Positions 53,628 to 64,000 of a stretch of DNA of 64,000 nt are shown in pieces; position 1 is the first letter of the stretch; each line of letters starts with the position of its first letter. The notes beneath the pieces were generated by a model that did no database searches, had not been told where the DNA came from, and was given only the letters and a program-made list of their open reading frames with translations. A program made the translations under genes and the position numbers. The DNA comes from Deroplatys truncata. Taxonomy: Eukaryota > Arthropoda > Insecta > Mantodea > Mantidae. The stretch covers positions 417,765,198 through 417,829,197 of the forward strand of contig CM060990.1 in NCBI GenBank assembly GCA_030765065.1. Direction: 5' to 3'.

Positions 53628-55097
53628 CTATTTACACTGGTTTGAAATACTGGTTGATTGCTTTGTTGGCTTTAATGGCAAAATTTTACTGTCCATCTTG
53701 TTTAGTAAAGTCATTACATTATCAACTTCGAAACTACAGACATATCGCTTCACTATGTCCATTGCCTCAATCATTTCTGACACTGTAGGAATTGGCTCAT
53801 CATCACTTTCATCTCCCACTGATGCTTCTTCTTTAATTTGTTCAAGTATTTCATCTTTTGTCACTGTTTCACACAGAATTTCATGGTCAATGTTTATATA
53901 TGTTTCAAAAGACATGCTGACACCATGTGCTATTTGACGCCATTTTTCACTCTCGGAAAACTCATCTTCCAGCATAATGTCATCACTAAGAACCAAGCCA
54001 ACTTTATTAAAGCAGTTCCCAATGAATTCTTGCATCACGGAATCCCAGCAGTCCTAACGAAATGCATGGCATCTAAGACCGGTGATTTTTCTTGTGGATT
54101 TCAGTGCAGCCAACCTTCTCTGTACCAGCCTATTCCGATACATTTGCTTCATGCACCAAATTATGCTTTGATCTAAAGGTTGTAGCTTACTCGTGCAGTT
54201 TGCTGGGAGGAATATGATCTTTATGTTTCTTAAATTTGAAACAGTTGGTGGATGAGCGGCACACTGATCAATGAAGAGTGCAGTTTTCCTGCTTCTTATG
54301 CCCAGTCTTGCATCCCATGCTCATAAGAAATTTTCAAATACCGCAGAAGTTATCCAGGCTTTTATGTTGGAAGTGTACCAACATGGAAAAGATTGCATTT
54401 TCTTGAAGCATCACGGACTGCGAGTTTTTCCAATATCCAGTGGTACCAATTTCTCTGTTCTACTTTCATTACAGCACAACAAAGCTGCAATCCTCTCCTT
54501 GTTAAGTTTCCTGCCATGATACTTAGTGCCCTTAAAATCCAGGATTTTGTCTGGCAAAAGATGGAAAAATAGTCCCATCTCAATCTGCATTATAAATATA
54601 GTGAGAGCTATAGCCTTTCGAAATTCACTGTGGCATCATTATTTAGGGCAGCAGCCTCACTTCTCATGCATCTGTAAACTAAGCCATGTCAATTCTTGAA
54701 TGGTTTAATCCAGCCATTGGATGCTTTGAAATCATCCAGTTCCATCTTCTGTGCTAAATGTGTTGCCTGAGCCCAAACCACAGTACTGTCTATTGGCACA
54801 TTTGAAGCTCTTACTTGTGTAAACTACTTTAGTAGAACATCATCTAATTCTGGAAACTGGACAGGGCGATTACATTTTCTTTTAGCATTCTTTCCCTTCT
54901 TCAAAAGCAGATTCAATCAGTTTCCATTTGCTAACAATCGTGTTTAAGGTTGATGCAGAAATGTTTAACTTCCACGCTGTATCCACACATTTCATATTTG
55001 GATTGTGATCTACTTCTATAAGGATTTTCAGTTTTTCACTCTTGGTTATTTGCCGCACTTTCTTTTTCTCCACTGCAAACAAAAAGTTAAAATACAA
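53628..55097 (-). pseudogene. Tigger/pogo-type transposase (CENP-B-like)
   Basis: Read on the minus strand. 55,097-54,882 has a CENP-B-type DNA-binding helix-turn-helix (KKVRQITKSEKLKILIEVDH, WKLNISASTLNTIVSKWKLI). About 54,870-54,690 has the second binding domain (ELDDFKASNGWIKPFKN). 54,583-54,362 has the DDE-core entry (CQTKSWILRALSIMAGNLTR, LQLCCAVMKVEQRN). 54,038-53,628 has the acidic tail (SDDEPIPTVSEMIEAMDIVK). The segment between 54,360 and 54,040 holds the rest of the core in changed frames. Stops and shifts throughout mark it as dead. No terminal repeats were located. Confidence 0.82.
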
Positions 55098-55230
55098 TCT
55101 ACGTACGTTTGGTCAACACTCAACAACAGAAACTATCATCGGCATCTACCATGCCAAGTTAAAGCATTCTCTATCCCGCCCACATACAAAAACATGTACA
55201 TACATGCATGTCATTGGCTGTCGGTCTCCA

Positions 55231-55375
55231 CCCTGACTGGATTGACCAAGGATTGACCAAAGTAGCGAATGAGGACTTCAAAATTTGAACGTGTAAGCAC
55301 CTACCCCCACTGGACCGACCAAGGATCGGCCAAAATAGCAGAAGAGGACATCAAACTTTGGACGTAGTTAGCATG
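55231..55375. repeat. 74-bp direct repeat, two diverged copies
   Basis: CCCTGACTGGATTGACCAAG at 55,231 and CCCCACTGGACCGACCAAGG at 55,305 start parallel units that continue GGAT...CAAA.TAGC, GAGGAC.TCAAA and GGACGT/GAACGT. It sits upstream of the Tigger-type gene on the minus strand, so it may belong to that element's 5' end. Confidence 0.75.
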
Positions 55376-55789
55376 AGCAAGAAAACATACTAAACAAACA
55401 TTATTTATTGCATTTGGTGCCGGAACTTTTATAATTCAATGTTACACATGGGAAAATTTGTTAATGAGGAACGTGCTAAGTAGATTTCACTGCATTCTAT
55501 TCCGGCAGTTTTCTTCAAACACATTTAGAAAATCTCACCCGCTCTTTCCAACAAATCAGGTACATTTAGAAAATGTAACATTTCCTCTATGTTATGTCAC
55601 ATGCAAAATTAAATGCCCTCTATTCTTGAAGAGTTTTTATTTTCGAAAACCAATGCTTTTAGTGGCATACTGCACTAGTGTATTTCATTTGGTGTTTAAT
55701 TATTAAGTATTATTTTAAAATTAAATATTATTTTAAACTAATGAAGGGAACCTGCTCCAAACTCTTAAAGTATAATTAACATTATATGG
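55376..55789. other. AT-rich spacer, nothing recognised
   Basis: About 400 bases between the tandem pair and the palindromic repeat. An 82-codon open frame (55,458-55,706) has no family features. Confidence 0.4.
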
Positions 55790-56135
55790 AAAATTTGAGT
55801 CTGAGTTGAAGCACTTAACTAACATCACTTACATGTTTTACAACTTGACCGGTTTTGGGAGCTAATTGCTCACATCATCAGAGGTCACTTCCAATGATCA
55901 ATTAGCTCCTGAAACCGGTCAAGTTGTAAAACATGTAAGTGATGTTAAATGTTTCAACTCCGACTCAAATTTTCTACACAATTTCAAATTAACATCACTG
56001 TACTAACTTATCCGTAGTTGGTCACTTCCGATGATGGGAGCAATTAGCTCCCGAAACTGGTCAAGTTGTAAAACATGTAAGTGATGTTAAATGTTTCAAC
56101 TCTGACTCAAATTTTCTATATAATTTCAAATTCAC
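55787..56135. repeat. Palindromic repeat with a duplicated right arm
   Basis: A left arm (55,787-55,875) containing CACTTACATGTTTTACAACT then TGACCGGTTTTGGGAGCTAA is mirrored at 55,903-55,985. A further copy of the same right arm lies at 56,033-56,130, about 128 bp on. The loop between arms holds CATCATCAGAGGTCACTTCC. Pairing of the arms would give a hairpin of more than 70 bp. It probably is a small inverted-repeat transposon that later duplicated half of itself. Confidence 0.9.
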
Positions 56136-56830
56136 ATCACCGTTACTAGTTTATCCATATTTTATACTATAATTAAGATGTTCTGGCTTTAAACTATCCA
56201 TTTCAGAGTACTTAGGGACTTTTTCTTCATATTTTGCCTGGCTCTACTTATGACCATGTCTTTGCTTTGCATTTTGTTATTTAATCAACTATTGTGCTTC
56301 TGTGTAGTGAACAGACATAAGCAATCTACGATCATGAAGAACTTTGATTGCTGCTACCTTTTGCCTTTGAATGAAAATAAGGTAATTAGTTCCTCTAGAG
56401 CACCATTACTTTTCACTTTGTTGTGGTAGTCATTATTTGCAACCTCCTGTAGGTGTGGCAACTTTTTGTAGACTTCAGAAACTTCCAGAACAAAGTTGTG
56501 CCCTGACATAAGCAGTTTGTGAAATGTGTCCCCTCAATGGTATCTCTCAACTGATTGAGCTGTTTGGATGAGGGTTTACCCACTGACTAACAAGTTTGCG
56601 CAGTGATTTGGAGCCATCCCATGTAGGATTTCTCCATTCATTAAGCGACAGCTCAGTGATGTGTTGGAGCGATCTGTTGGCTTTGTTATGCGTTAAGATA
56701 TCTAGTAGACCCATCACACCATGTCAAATAGATGGTGGCTCCCCAAGTCACTTTAAGTGTTTGGAATGACACCACTCCATTCAAACATTTGGAGTGATAG
56801 TGAATAGCTGCCTTTAGAATATTAGTTCAC
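56136..56830. other. Unassigned sequence upstream of a LINE tail
   Basis: No convincing coding similarity. It may be an eroded upstream part of the LINE whose tail begins at about 56,832. Confidence 0.35.
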
Positions 56831-56831
56831 A

Positions 56832-57625
56832 GTGCTACAGATGCCATGTGGTCTTATCCTGAAAGAATATTTAAAACTTAAGGAATCCACTTTAAGAGAA
56901 GGGCTACGTAGGAAAAGTAGGACATCAAAAGAAATTAGAGAAGATATGGTTAAAAAGAGCCAATTTAATACATGCATTTTGGAAGACAAAGATGCAGATC
57001 TGAAGATAGAGACAAATTAGTATGCTGCTGCCAGAGAGAAAAGTTGTTCATTTATTTAGAATTAAAAGGTGTCTATATGGGGGCAGGTTATATCGACAGA
57101 TGTAATAATAGAGAGAGGGAAGGTTTAGCATACTTAGATTAGGAATTTAGAGACTGAAAGGATCTAGAAGAAACTTGGAAGAGAATATACATTCATGTAT
57201 ACGGACACTGAAAATCCTGTGCATATTCTATTTGAATGCCCGGGAACAACAGATTGAAGAAAGGAGTTGATTAAAGGAAAATAGGTATGATTAAGGTCTG
57301 AAATAGCAAAAAATACTTTTTGGAAATAAATCTTGAATAAGCAATTCAGGATAATATTTATATTCAGTTAAAAATACAAGGGTATGACAGGTTAATAGTT
57401 GCATGAATATTGGTTTCAGGAGTGTAGATTTATGGTAGCTTTTGATTGAATTGTGTGGTAATAATAACAGGAATGTTATATTGCTGGTGTATTATTTCCA
57501 TTAGATGTTAACCAATGTTCTGGTGTTAGATTTTATGGCCTGAGATTAGAGCCAGGGTTGAAACCAAGCCATAAAAATTGTAATCTTGTAATTTACTTAG
57601 CGCTAAATAAACTTACTACTTACTT
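56832..57625 (+). pseudogene. LINE 3' end (plus strand), decayed
   Basis: The open piece 56,832-57,020 is followed by broken sequence in which TENPVHILFECPGTTD can be read near 57,200-57,250. This matches the C-terminal Cys/His segment (H-I-L-F-E-C-P) that ends ORF2 in many R1/Jockey/CR1-type LINEs. The 3' region ends with a TAAACTTACTACTTACTTGA simple tail near 57,600-57,625, as expected for target-primed insertion. The family is not determined and the upstream part is missing. Confidence 0.55.
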
Positions 57626-58706
57626 GAATCATAGTTTTACCCTAAAACATACCAGTGAACATTTATGGTTTGCCAGTAAAATTTAAGGGAGTGGAGACTT
57701 TTTATGGCTTTACAGCAATGGATGTCTTTTTTTTATGGTATTTTAGGCTGATTCAAAGTGTTGCAGATTTTCACCACAGACATGACAAAACATTAATTTA
57801 AGTTCCTTTTATTGTAATTTTTTTTTATGATTATAATGTAAGAAGTCTCACCTAACTTAAGATTACAACCCAAATATACTGCATTAATAATATAGGTACA
57901 TTGTTATGATATTCCAGAGCTTATCTTTGTATCTATCCTTTATAATGCTTCCCCTTTACTGGGCTGCAACAAAATGCAGCATGTGCATACTTTATTTTGT
58001 GGGATTTAAAATTTGATTGAATCACTAGTTACCTATAGCGATAACCAGCAGCAACCAATGAGCAGTAAATGGACATGAACATTCAGTAATGGATGATGCG
58101 AATTGTACAGTCAACTCTCCCTGGTAAATGATTTATTTTATTCATATTCTCTGGCTGTGGGGTGTAAGTTTCACATATTTTCTTACAGGTTTTGGTTATA
58201 GTTCATGACATGAAGTGTAAAGTATGGACTGCTGTCCATTCCAAGCCACAGTTACCTCTGATGTAAACAAAAGCACGTGCTTCTGCTTGTCATGAAGCTA
58301 AGCACATATTCTTACACCAACGTAAATAGGTCCTTAAATGTATTGTATCATGAAATATTGGGGTAGGAAAAGTACAGAACTGCACATTTTATTGTGGTTA
58401 TCATAAGAACTCATTGCTAAAGGTAATGGAAATATACCAACTGTCAAGAGATTACAAAATATGATTTTCTTAATGGCGCCTGCTATTAAGCTAATGCTGA
58501 CTATCTTGCTTGCTAATTACCTGTATGCATGACTGCCATTGACTTGCATATACAGAAATGAATTTCCAGAGGTGCTATGAGTACCAAATAAGCACTTTGC
58601 ATAACACAGGAAATATGATAAGTGATTAGTCATTCATAATATGCTAGCACACGTATGCTCAGCTCAGGTCAAATCTTGTGATTAGTCAGTTGGTATTTGA
58701 GCTTTC
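57626..58706. other. AT-rich intergenic stretch
   Basis: No coding similarity or repeat recognised. The ATG of the following pseudogene is at 58,707, so the final few hundred bases may include its transposon end. Confidence 0.4.
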
Positions 58707-59770
58707 ATGGCAGAGGAAGGTGTGTGTAGTGTAAATAAAGTATTCAAACACAAAAGTGGGAAATCGTTAAAAAGTGGCGAAAAAAAAATACTTAATGTGT
58801 TCAATTCACTGTTAGAAAAATACTCGACACTTGCAGTAGTGGATATTATGAAACTAACATCTGAGTTTACAGGCATTTCAGCAAAAAGTGTAACCAAAGT
58901 GTGCAGGGAATATAAACAGGCTGATGTCTAAAAACCCCAAAGAAGAAAGACATCAAACCATGTCGTGTTATAGCACAGGTAAATGATTTTGTAAAGGGTG
59001 CTATTAGGAATCAAGTTCACCAATTTTTCTTTAAAAACGAGATGCCAACATTGGATGAAGTACTTTCTGTTGTCAACAATGAATGTGATCTTCCAAAATT
59101 TAAAAGAATCACACTTTATAGATTGTTAGAAATAGATTTCACATTTTCAAAAAGAACCAAGAATGTGATCATTGATAGAGATGATATTGTGTTGTGGAGA
59201 AAAAGGTATCTTAAATCTGTGCGTCAGTATCGGGAAGAAGGTGGCAAATTTTATTTATACTAAGGTAGGTACAAAAGAAGTTTTCGGGCAGGTTTATCTA
59301 AAGGATTAAAAAATCCAATTGGCAGATGCAAACACCTAATTGTCAACCATATCGACAGTGACAGTGGTTTCATGGATGGCGGATTACTCATTTTCAAGTC
59401 TACAGGTGATTGCCATCAGGAGATGAATGGCAAAGTTTTCAGCAACTGCTTTGAACATGCATTGCCAAAACTTGAACCCGTTAGTTTAATAGTGATGGAC
59501 AATGCACCCTACCATTGCGTGCAACTTTCAGTTCTTGGCATAAGCAAGACGTTATAGAGTGGTTGCAGGAAAGAGAAGTGTCCTTCAATGAAAGTATAAA
59601 AGCTGAATTAGTGCACATAGAGCAGGAAATTGCTGACTAGGATGAAAGTATGCGATAAACTATCTTGCATCTTAAGCTGGACACTAAGTGCTAAGATTAC
59701 CTCCCTATCATAACAATTTAAATCAAATCGAACTGGTTTGGGCATTTTTAAAAGGCTACCTATGTCGCTA
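58707..59770 (+). pseudogene. Transposase related to the inner element at 43.8-45.4 kb
   Basis: 58,707-58,931 (MAEEGVCSVNKVFKHKSGKS, KSGEKKILNVFNSLLEKYST) matches the N-terminal helix-turn-helix region. 59,042-59,263 covers MPTLDEVLSVVNNECDLPKF to YLKSVRQYREEGGKFYLY, where the expected first catalytic Asp in Y-x-D-E is replaced by a stop region. 59,372-59,557 has TGDCHQEMNGKVFSNCFEHA and LIVMDNAPYHCVQ (second Asp). Near 59,715 NNLNQIELVW supplies the Glu. This copy lacks introns by eye in the matching zone but is far more decayed. No terminal repeats matching CTACCTGGCAAAGCG were found. Confidence 0.78.
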
Positions 59771-60401
59771 GAAACAATAAAACATTCAAACTGGCTGAAA
59801 TGAAAAAATACTTCAACACTGCAATCGCAAAAGTGATAACCCAATAGGTGGCAGGCAGATATTAGGTACACAACATTAGAGGAGAATAAAATTGGGAACT
59901 GTGTGCGACGTTTTGTGGATAAGCTGCCATTAACTTGGAGGATAGTTGATTCCAGTATGGTAAGACTCATCTTCAGAGGATTCGGATTTGAGTGTTGTAC
60001 CCAATGTGGCTAGATAACTAAGGTGAGCCACTCCGGGGTGTGGAGCTGCCATTGGCTACCCGCCTATGACGTAAGCGAGAGTGAAGACGAGCACGCGGAA
60101 TACATACACAGTGTAGTGAACACACTAAATTCCTCCCAATTAACTCCCAATTGTTTATTATCAGCACGTTCTTCCAGTTTTGTTTAAAAGGTATATTATT
60201 TCATAGCTTTCTACAAACGCTGTGGGTATATACCATAAAGCAAACAAATAGAAGCTGCATTGCATTAGTAATCTATTTACGTATAAACAAAACTACTGGA
60301 ACACATGCAGTACTTCAGCGTAAACTGTAGGAGCTACAAGAGATTCAAACATGCATCACTTTAGTACTAAATGAAAATTTACAACTACTCTAAAACAATA
60401 G
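59771..60401. other. Spacer between two transposase fossils
   Basis: It includes a GC-richer piece at 60,040-60,100 (CCATTGGCTACCCGCCTATG, ACGTAAGCG) of unknown origin. Nothing else was seen. Confidence 0.4.
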
Positions 60402-61906
60402 CTAAATGGATATGCTGGTACATTTTTTTACCTGCGCTGCTAATCTCACGTTCTGGCGTGATCTTCCTGTAACGCTCAGGTGGGCATCAGTGATGTGATG
60501 AACAATTGTAAGTTCTGCATTGTGTTGTGGTAACAGATCCTGAATAACGTCTTTTATAAACACAGTGGTGTCTGGTAGAGCAAACCCTTCATCCAGAAAA
60601 TGGTTGCGTAGGAGCTTCAGGATTTGTGGCACATCATAAAACACCCAGATTTTCCTGGGTTTATCACTGGGGTTGTAAAAGAATGTCCTGGATACACTGA
60701 CATTCAATTGGTTCCATACTTCTGAGTTTTTCCCTCCCATGTCACAAGTCGCGTGTACTTCAATTTGGCAGGCTTCAATTTCAATAATGGCATTGTGAAG
60801 CAACTCTGATGTCATTGTGACATCAAAGTCACAGTATAAAGGCTGTTTCCACTTGGAACACAATCCTCGGACCATGAGCAACTGAACATTGCTATATAGA
60901 CCCAGTATTATATTGTCTGATGTATCATAGCAAATGCGAGAATCTATGTTCATCTCGTCGAAGCTTATAACAACTAGCTTTTCTAAACCTTGAAAATTCG
61001 TTGCTTGTGCCTTTAAGAGATATTTTACTTCGTTCATAATATCTAGTCTGCATTTGATTTTACATATCCATTTTTGCAAAGTCGAACGAGCAAGCAGAGT
61101 AGTGTTTACTTTTCTCAAATATACATACACCCTTAGAAAAAGCGCTCTTAGTGCAATGGCATTTGTTATATCCTCGGAGGACCATTTCACTCCCTTATTC
61201 CCACTTAAAAGACCCTTCATTTGCCCTGGGGTGAAATAGGTTTATAGCACTTATTTTACCCTATTTTCCACAGCAACTCGTATGACCTTAGCAGATGAAC
61301 TTCAATTTTTTATAGCCTTGGCAAGCTTTAAACCCCGAATTCCCTTAAGAGCCACATTTTTTTCTTTCAGCGCCGCCAAAGCAGCCGCGTGTTTTCTTTT
61401 CAATACTTCAATATCTTTCATGAGGTTTTCTAATTTGTTATCGCTATTTTCTATAACTGGATAGGTAATAGTGGCCTGATGAAGCTTTCTTTTCTTCAGA
61501 GACACAGAAGCAATGGTGGATAAGGCTTGCTTCCTAACAGTTCAGACCTCGTGCCGCACATCTCGACCAATGGAAACCTACAGAAAGAGCTGAAACGCTT
61601 AATTATTACATTTTGTGCAGTATTAAGACAGCAATAATTTCAGAATACACTATTCTGTTACAGGATATAAAAACGAAAAAGACATACCTGCGACATTCCA
61701 CTTGTACTTGGACCTTCACTAAGTGCATCACCATGCCAATTGGGAATAAACTGCGATGGAACTGCATCTGGGAGCAGAATTTTCTTAACCAGCAAACCTA
61801 ATAGTTCACTTTTCAAATCCTGTTTATAGTCACTAGAAAGAAAGTTACATACACGTGAATTATCAGCATTAAATTTGTCAGTGCGCTTACAGCGACACAC
61901 CCACAC
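60402..61906 (-). pseudogene. THAP / P-element-type transposase, partial
   Basis: The end of a THAP DNA-binding domain lies at 61,906-61,688: DLKSELLGLLVKKILLPDAV then PSQF, matching the A-V-P-S close of the domain. A splice donor CGCAG|GTATGT (exon end 61,688) and acceptor TTTCTGTAG|GTTTCC (exon start 61,577) define a 110-bp intron. The next exon has a helical, leucine-rich stretch (61,505-61,302), a possible dimerising coiled coil. The RNase H-like catalytic region is open at 61,220-60,402: VKWSSEDITNAIALRALFLR, LVVISFDEMNID (first Asp), MVRGLCSKWKQPLYCDFD, VHATCDMGGKNSEVWNQLNV (second Asp), VFYDVPQILKLLRNHFLDEG. A TGA near 61,548 interrupts exon 2, and the C-terminal acidic residue region is cut after 60,402. 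It is probably inactive. Confidence 0.86.
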
Positions 61907-64000
61907 ACGCTTTCATTGTTCATTTTTTGGAAGTGTGTGATAATTCACATCAACTGTTTTAAAACTTAATTATGGCATTGTGCTACAGCACAATACATTC
62001 TACTCTTAACTATATAGTTTTCACTTATTGGACACCGACTTAAACACTTCAAAGCAGAGAAAACTAAATCTATATTCAAGATTCTAGTTTTAAATATTTA
62101 TGTGCAACTTATTTGTTGAAGTGGGGGTACATGACTGAGTGATAAGGAACAATGCGCTTTCGTACATTTGTTGTTGAGTTGTGAATTTTCCGCCAACATA
62201 GTGAGGTAAAGTAGGATAATTTAACAAAACAGCTAAAAATGTTATACTTTCAAAATAAAGGCAGAAGCATATATTACCTTCCGATATATGAGTGCATCTT
62301 GATTTATTGCACTTGTATGTGACTGTTAAAACGAAGAGGAGCTCAGATTAATATCTATTGCCTTTTAGGCGGTTGAGCGGCATAATTATTTCAAAGGAAA
62401 TGCTGTTTGCTCTTACAGCGAAAGTTTTTCCATCCACTTTGGTTCTGTAAAGGATTATATACCTGGAAAAGCTTGCCATTTTAAGGGAAGAATACCTTTG
62501 GCCTCATTACATGATTTTCGTGTGCAAACTTAAGAGTCAGCCTACCTGCCAAAAAAGGAAGTTCTTTATATTCTTCTAGAATGCCTATTAAACAGCATAA
62601 TTGTGAGCAAAAGCTATTTGAAGACCAAGTATCATATAAGTACAGCCCGGATTCTGATGATACGTCATCTTTTAATTCTTACAATAAAGGCCTTGCTTAA
62701 ATGTACATAAATCCTTATCATGGGTTCCACATTAAGAAAACATATATTTGTTAGGTCATTTTGGTAGTTTCATGCCATTTTCTATTTTGGGTCATCTTTT
62801 TTTTCGATTTTACATCATCAATTTGTAATTTCCTTGTCCTTTGCTTGTATTTAGTAATTTCCTTGCATAAGTATAGAGTATATAAATATTTTTGGTTGGT
62901 CTGGAAAGAGTTGCTTGTGGCTGGAGGGATGTTATTGTCTGCGAAACAGGTATAATTACTGTTGTGAATTCATTTCCAAAATTAGGGACGAGCAAGTCAG
63001 TTTTCCCTTTTTTACGTTAATAAGTGTCAACAGTCAAGTTGCTATTCTTCTTGTTTATGTATGGCATAGATTGTGAAATTCTCTTCATTCGCAATGAATA
63101 TTGCATAATCTGAGTTCTCAAAAGAGTTATTGCTACACTGTTTTAAGACCTGTTTCAGAACACAATAAGTTAGAAAATTAATTCAAAATATATTTGTTCT
63201 ATGTTCTTGTTTGAAGAATCTGAAAAGCAAAGAAAATAATTTTCTTACTTGTTTGAAGAACCTTAAAAGGAAAGTAAGAAAATATTTTCTTTTCTTTTCA
63301 GATTCTTCAAACAAGAACATTTTCACTACTCTTTTACCTATTTTTTCTACTTGTATAGGAGTTATATCCATATATAAATTAATTTATAACTTTCTGTACA
63401 CTAATTTTAGTAAATCAAATAAATCTAACTTTAGATCATTTTTTCTAATTACTAAGTCATTTTAAAACAAATGTAGTCATTTTTAAAAAAGAATTAGTCG
63501 TCAAAATCCAGGCCCTGCTTATAAGTCACCACTCTGACCTTATTTCCTCTTATGTATTTACGTTCATCTCCCCTATATTTGCTCACAAAATATCGATTTG
63601 TTTCATAAAGCCTCTCCTGCCTGTTTGGCGTGAAATGTGTCCATGTTTTATACAAAATAACCAAAACTAAGATACTAGTAAGTTATTGCATTTTCCTTGC
63701 ATAAATACTAAATAATATATGTACCTAATTACAACTGGCAAGTTCATTAGACCTACCTCCTTTTAAAAAGGTCAGTGTAACATGTTTCAATGATCGCCAG
63801 TGAATACACTAATACACCTCCTATTAACAAAATCTACTTCCCCATGGTGAAAACATTAAATTTGTGTGCTTTTTAAGGATATTGGTTGCGAGCGTATACT
63901 AAAACATACAAGAAAGGTTGTTCTAAAATTACTATCTACCAAAATATTAAGGCTAGACGCATCCTTGTTCTTACTCTTTCAAGTATGGAGAATCAAATGG
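61907..64000. other. AT-rich intergenic stretch to window end
   Basis: The 5' half of the THAP domain is not visible upstream of 61,906, so an earlier exon may lie further out or be lost. Apart from the hairpin at 63,199-63,326 no gene, RNA or repeat boundary was recognised. Confidence 0.4.
63199..63326. repeat. Inverted repeat / hairpin
   Basis: ATGTTCTTGTTTGAAGAATC at about 63,200 is mirrored by GATTCTTCAAACAAGAACAT ending near 63,320. The interior adds shorter complementary pieces (GAAAATAATTTTCTTACTT and AAGTAAGAAAATATTTTC), so nearly the whole block can fold. The two overlapping open frames on opposite strands here are a product of the symmetry. Confidence 0.88.

Noticed and set aside
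53608-53937. 109-codon plus-strand frame
   Set aside because: Antisense to the acidic tail of the Tigger-type transposase, which explains its composition.
63183-63465. Overlapping frames on both strands rich in Phe and Lys
   Set aside because: They arise from the hairpin's symmetry. No protein family features.

Overview
The window looks like transposon-dense intergenic DNA from a eukaryote, most likely an arthropod and probably an insect. It has LINEs with apurinic endonuclease, reverse transcriptase and RNase H parts, tRNA-derived SINEs, mariner, piggyBac, pogo and P-type transposases, spliceosomal intron signals, and a short run of the insect telomere motif (CCTAA). I found no intact host gene. 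Almost every recognisable coding stretch carries stops or frameshifts and is annotated as a pseudogene.

Layout, left: 1-3300 is the 5' part of a LINE on the minus strand. 3328-4718 is a decayed, unnamed transposon-type gene. 4833-6388 is a mariner-type element split by a SINE. 8154-9160 is a pogo-type transposase tail with a PHD-like finger. 9804-10183 is a tRNA-derived SINE with a 15-bp target duplication.

Centre left (about 10.2-21.8 kb): the relic of a Polinton/Maverick or adintovirus-like DNA element. It has protein-primed-type DNA polymerase B (+), then on the minus strand integrase with a chromodomain-like tail, a DUF8207-like protein, a fibre-like protein and a packaging-type ATPase. 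On the plus strand follow a phospholipase A2-like segment, a pX-like region joined to an adenovirus-type protease, a penton-like protein and a truncated major capsid protein. The polymerase is interrupted by a solo LTR and its motif C has lost an aspartate. All genes are broken, so this is an endogenous fossil.

Centre (22,862-36,447): a 13.6-kb element with perfect 57-bp terminal inverted repeats and an 8-bp target duplication (TGTTTGTA). It has no recognisable gene of its own. It is made of a 92-bp tandem array, diverged internal modules and GT-rich minisatellites, and it hosts a second, longer copy of the first LINE. That LINE carries two SINE insertions, giving three levels of nesting.

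Right: a MITE (36,778-37,120), a second LINE family with a coiled-coil/esterase-like ORF1 (37.2-39.9 kb) hit by a telomere-motif-bearing MITE, a transposon inside a mariner (43,439-47,250), a full-length SINE (48,465-48,756), a piggyBac element with both TTAA sites (51,046-53,557), a Tigger/pogo pseudogene (53.6-55.1 kb), a palindromic repeat (55.8-56.1 kb), a LINE tail (56.8-57.6 kb), a second member of the inner-transposon family (58.7-59.8 kb), and a THAP/P-element-type transposase with a visible intron (60.4-61.9 kb). The genes do not form a pathway. The nested insertions allow a relative order of events to be read.
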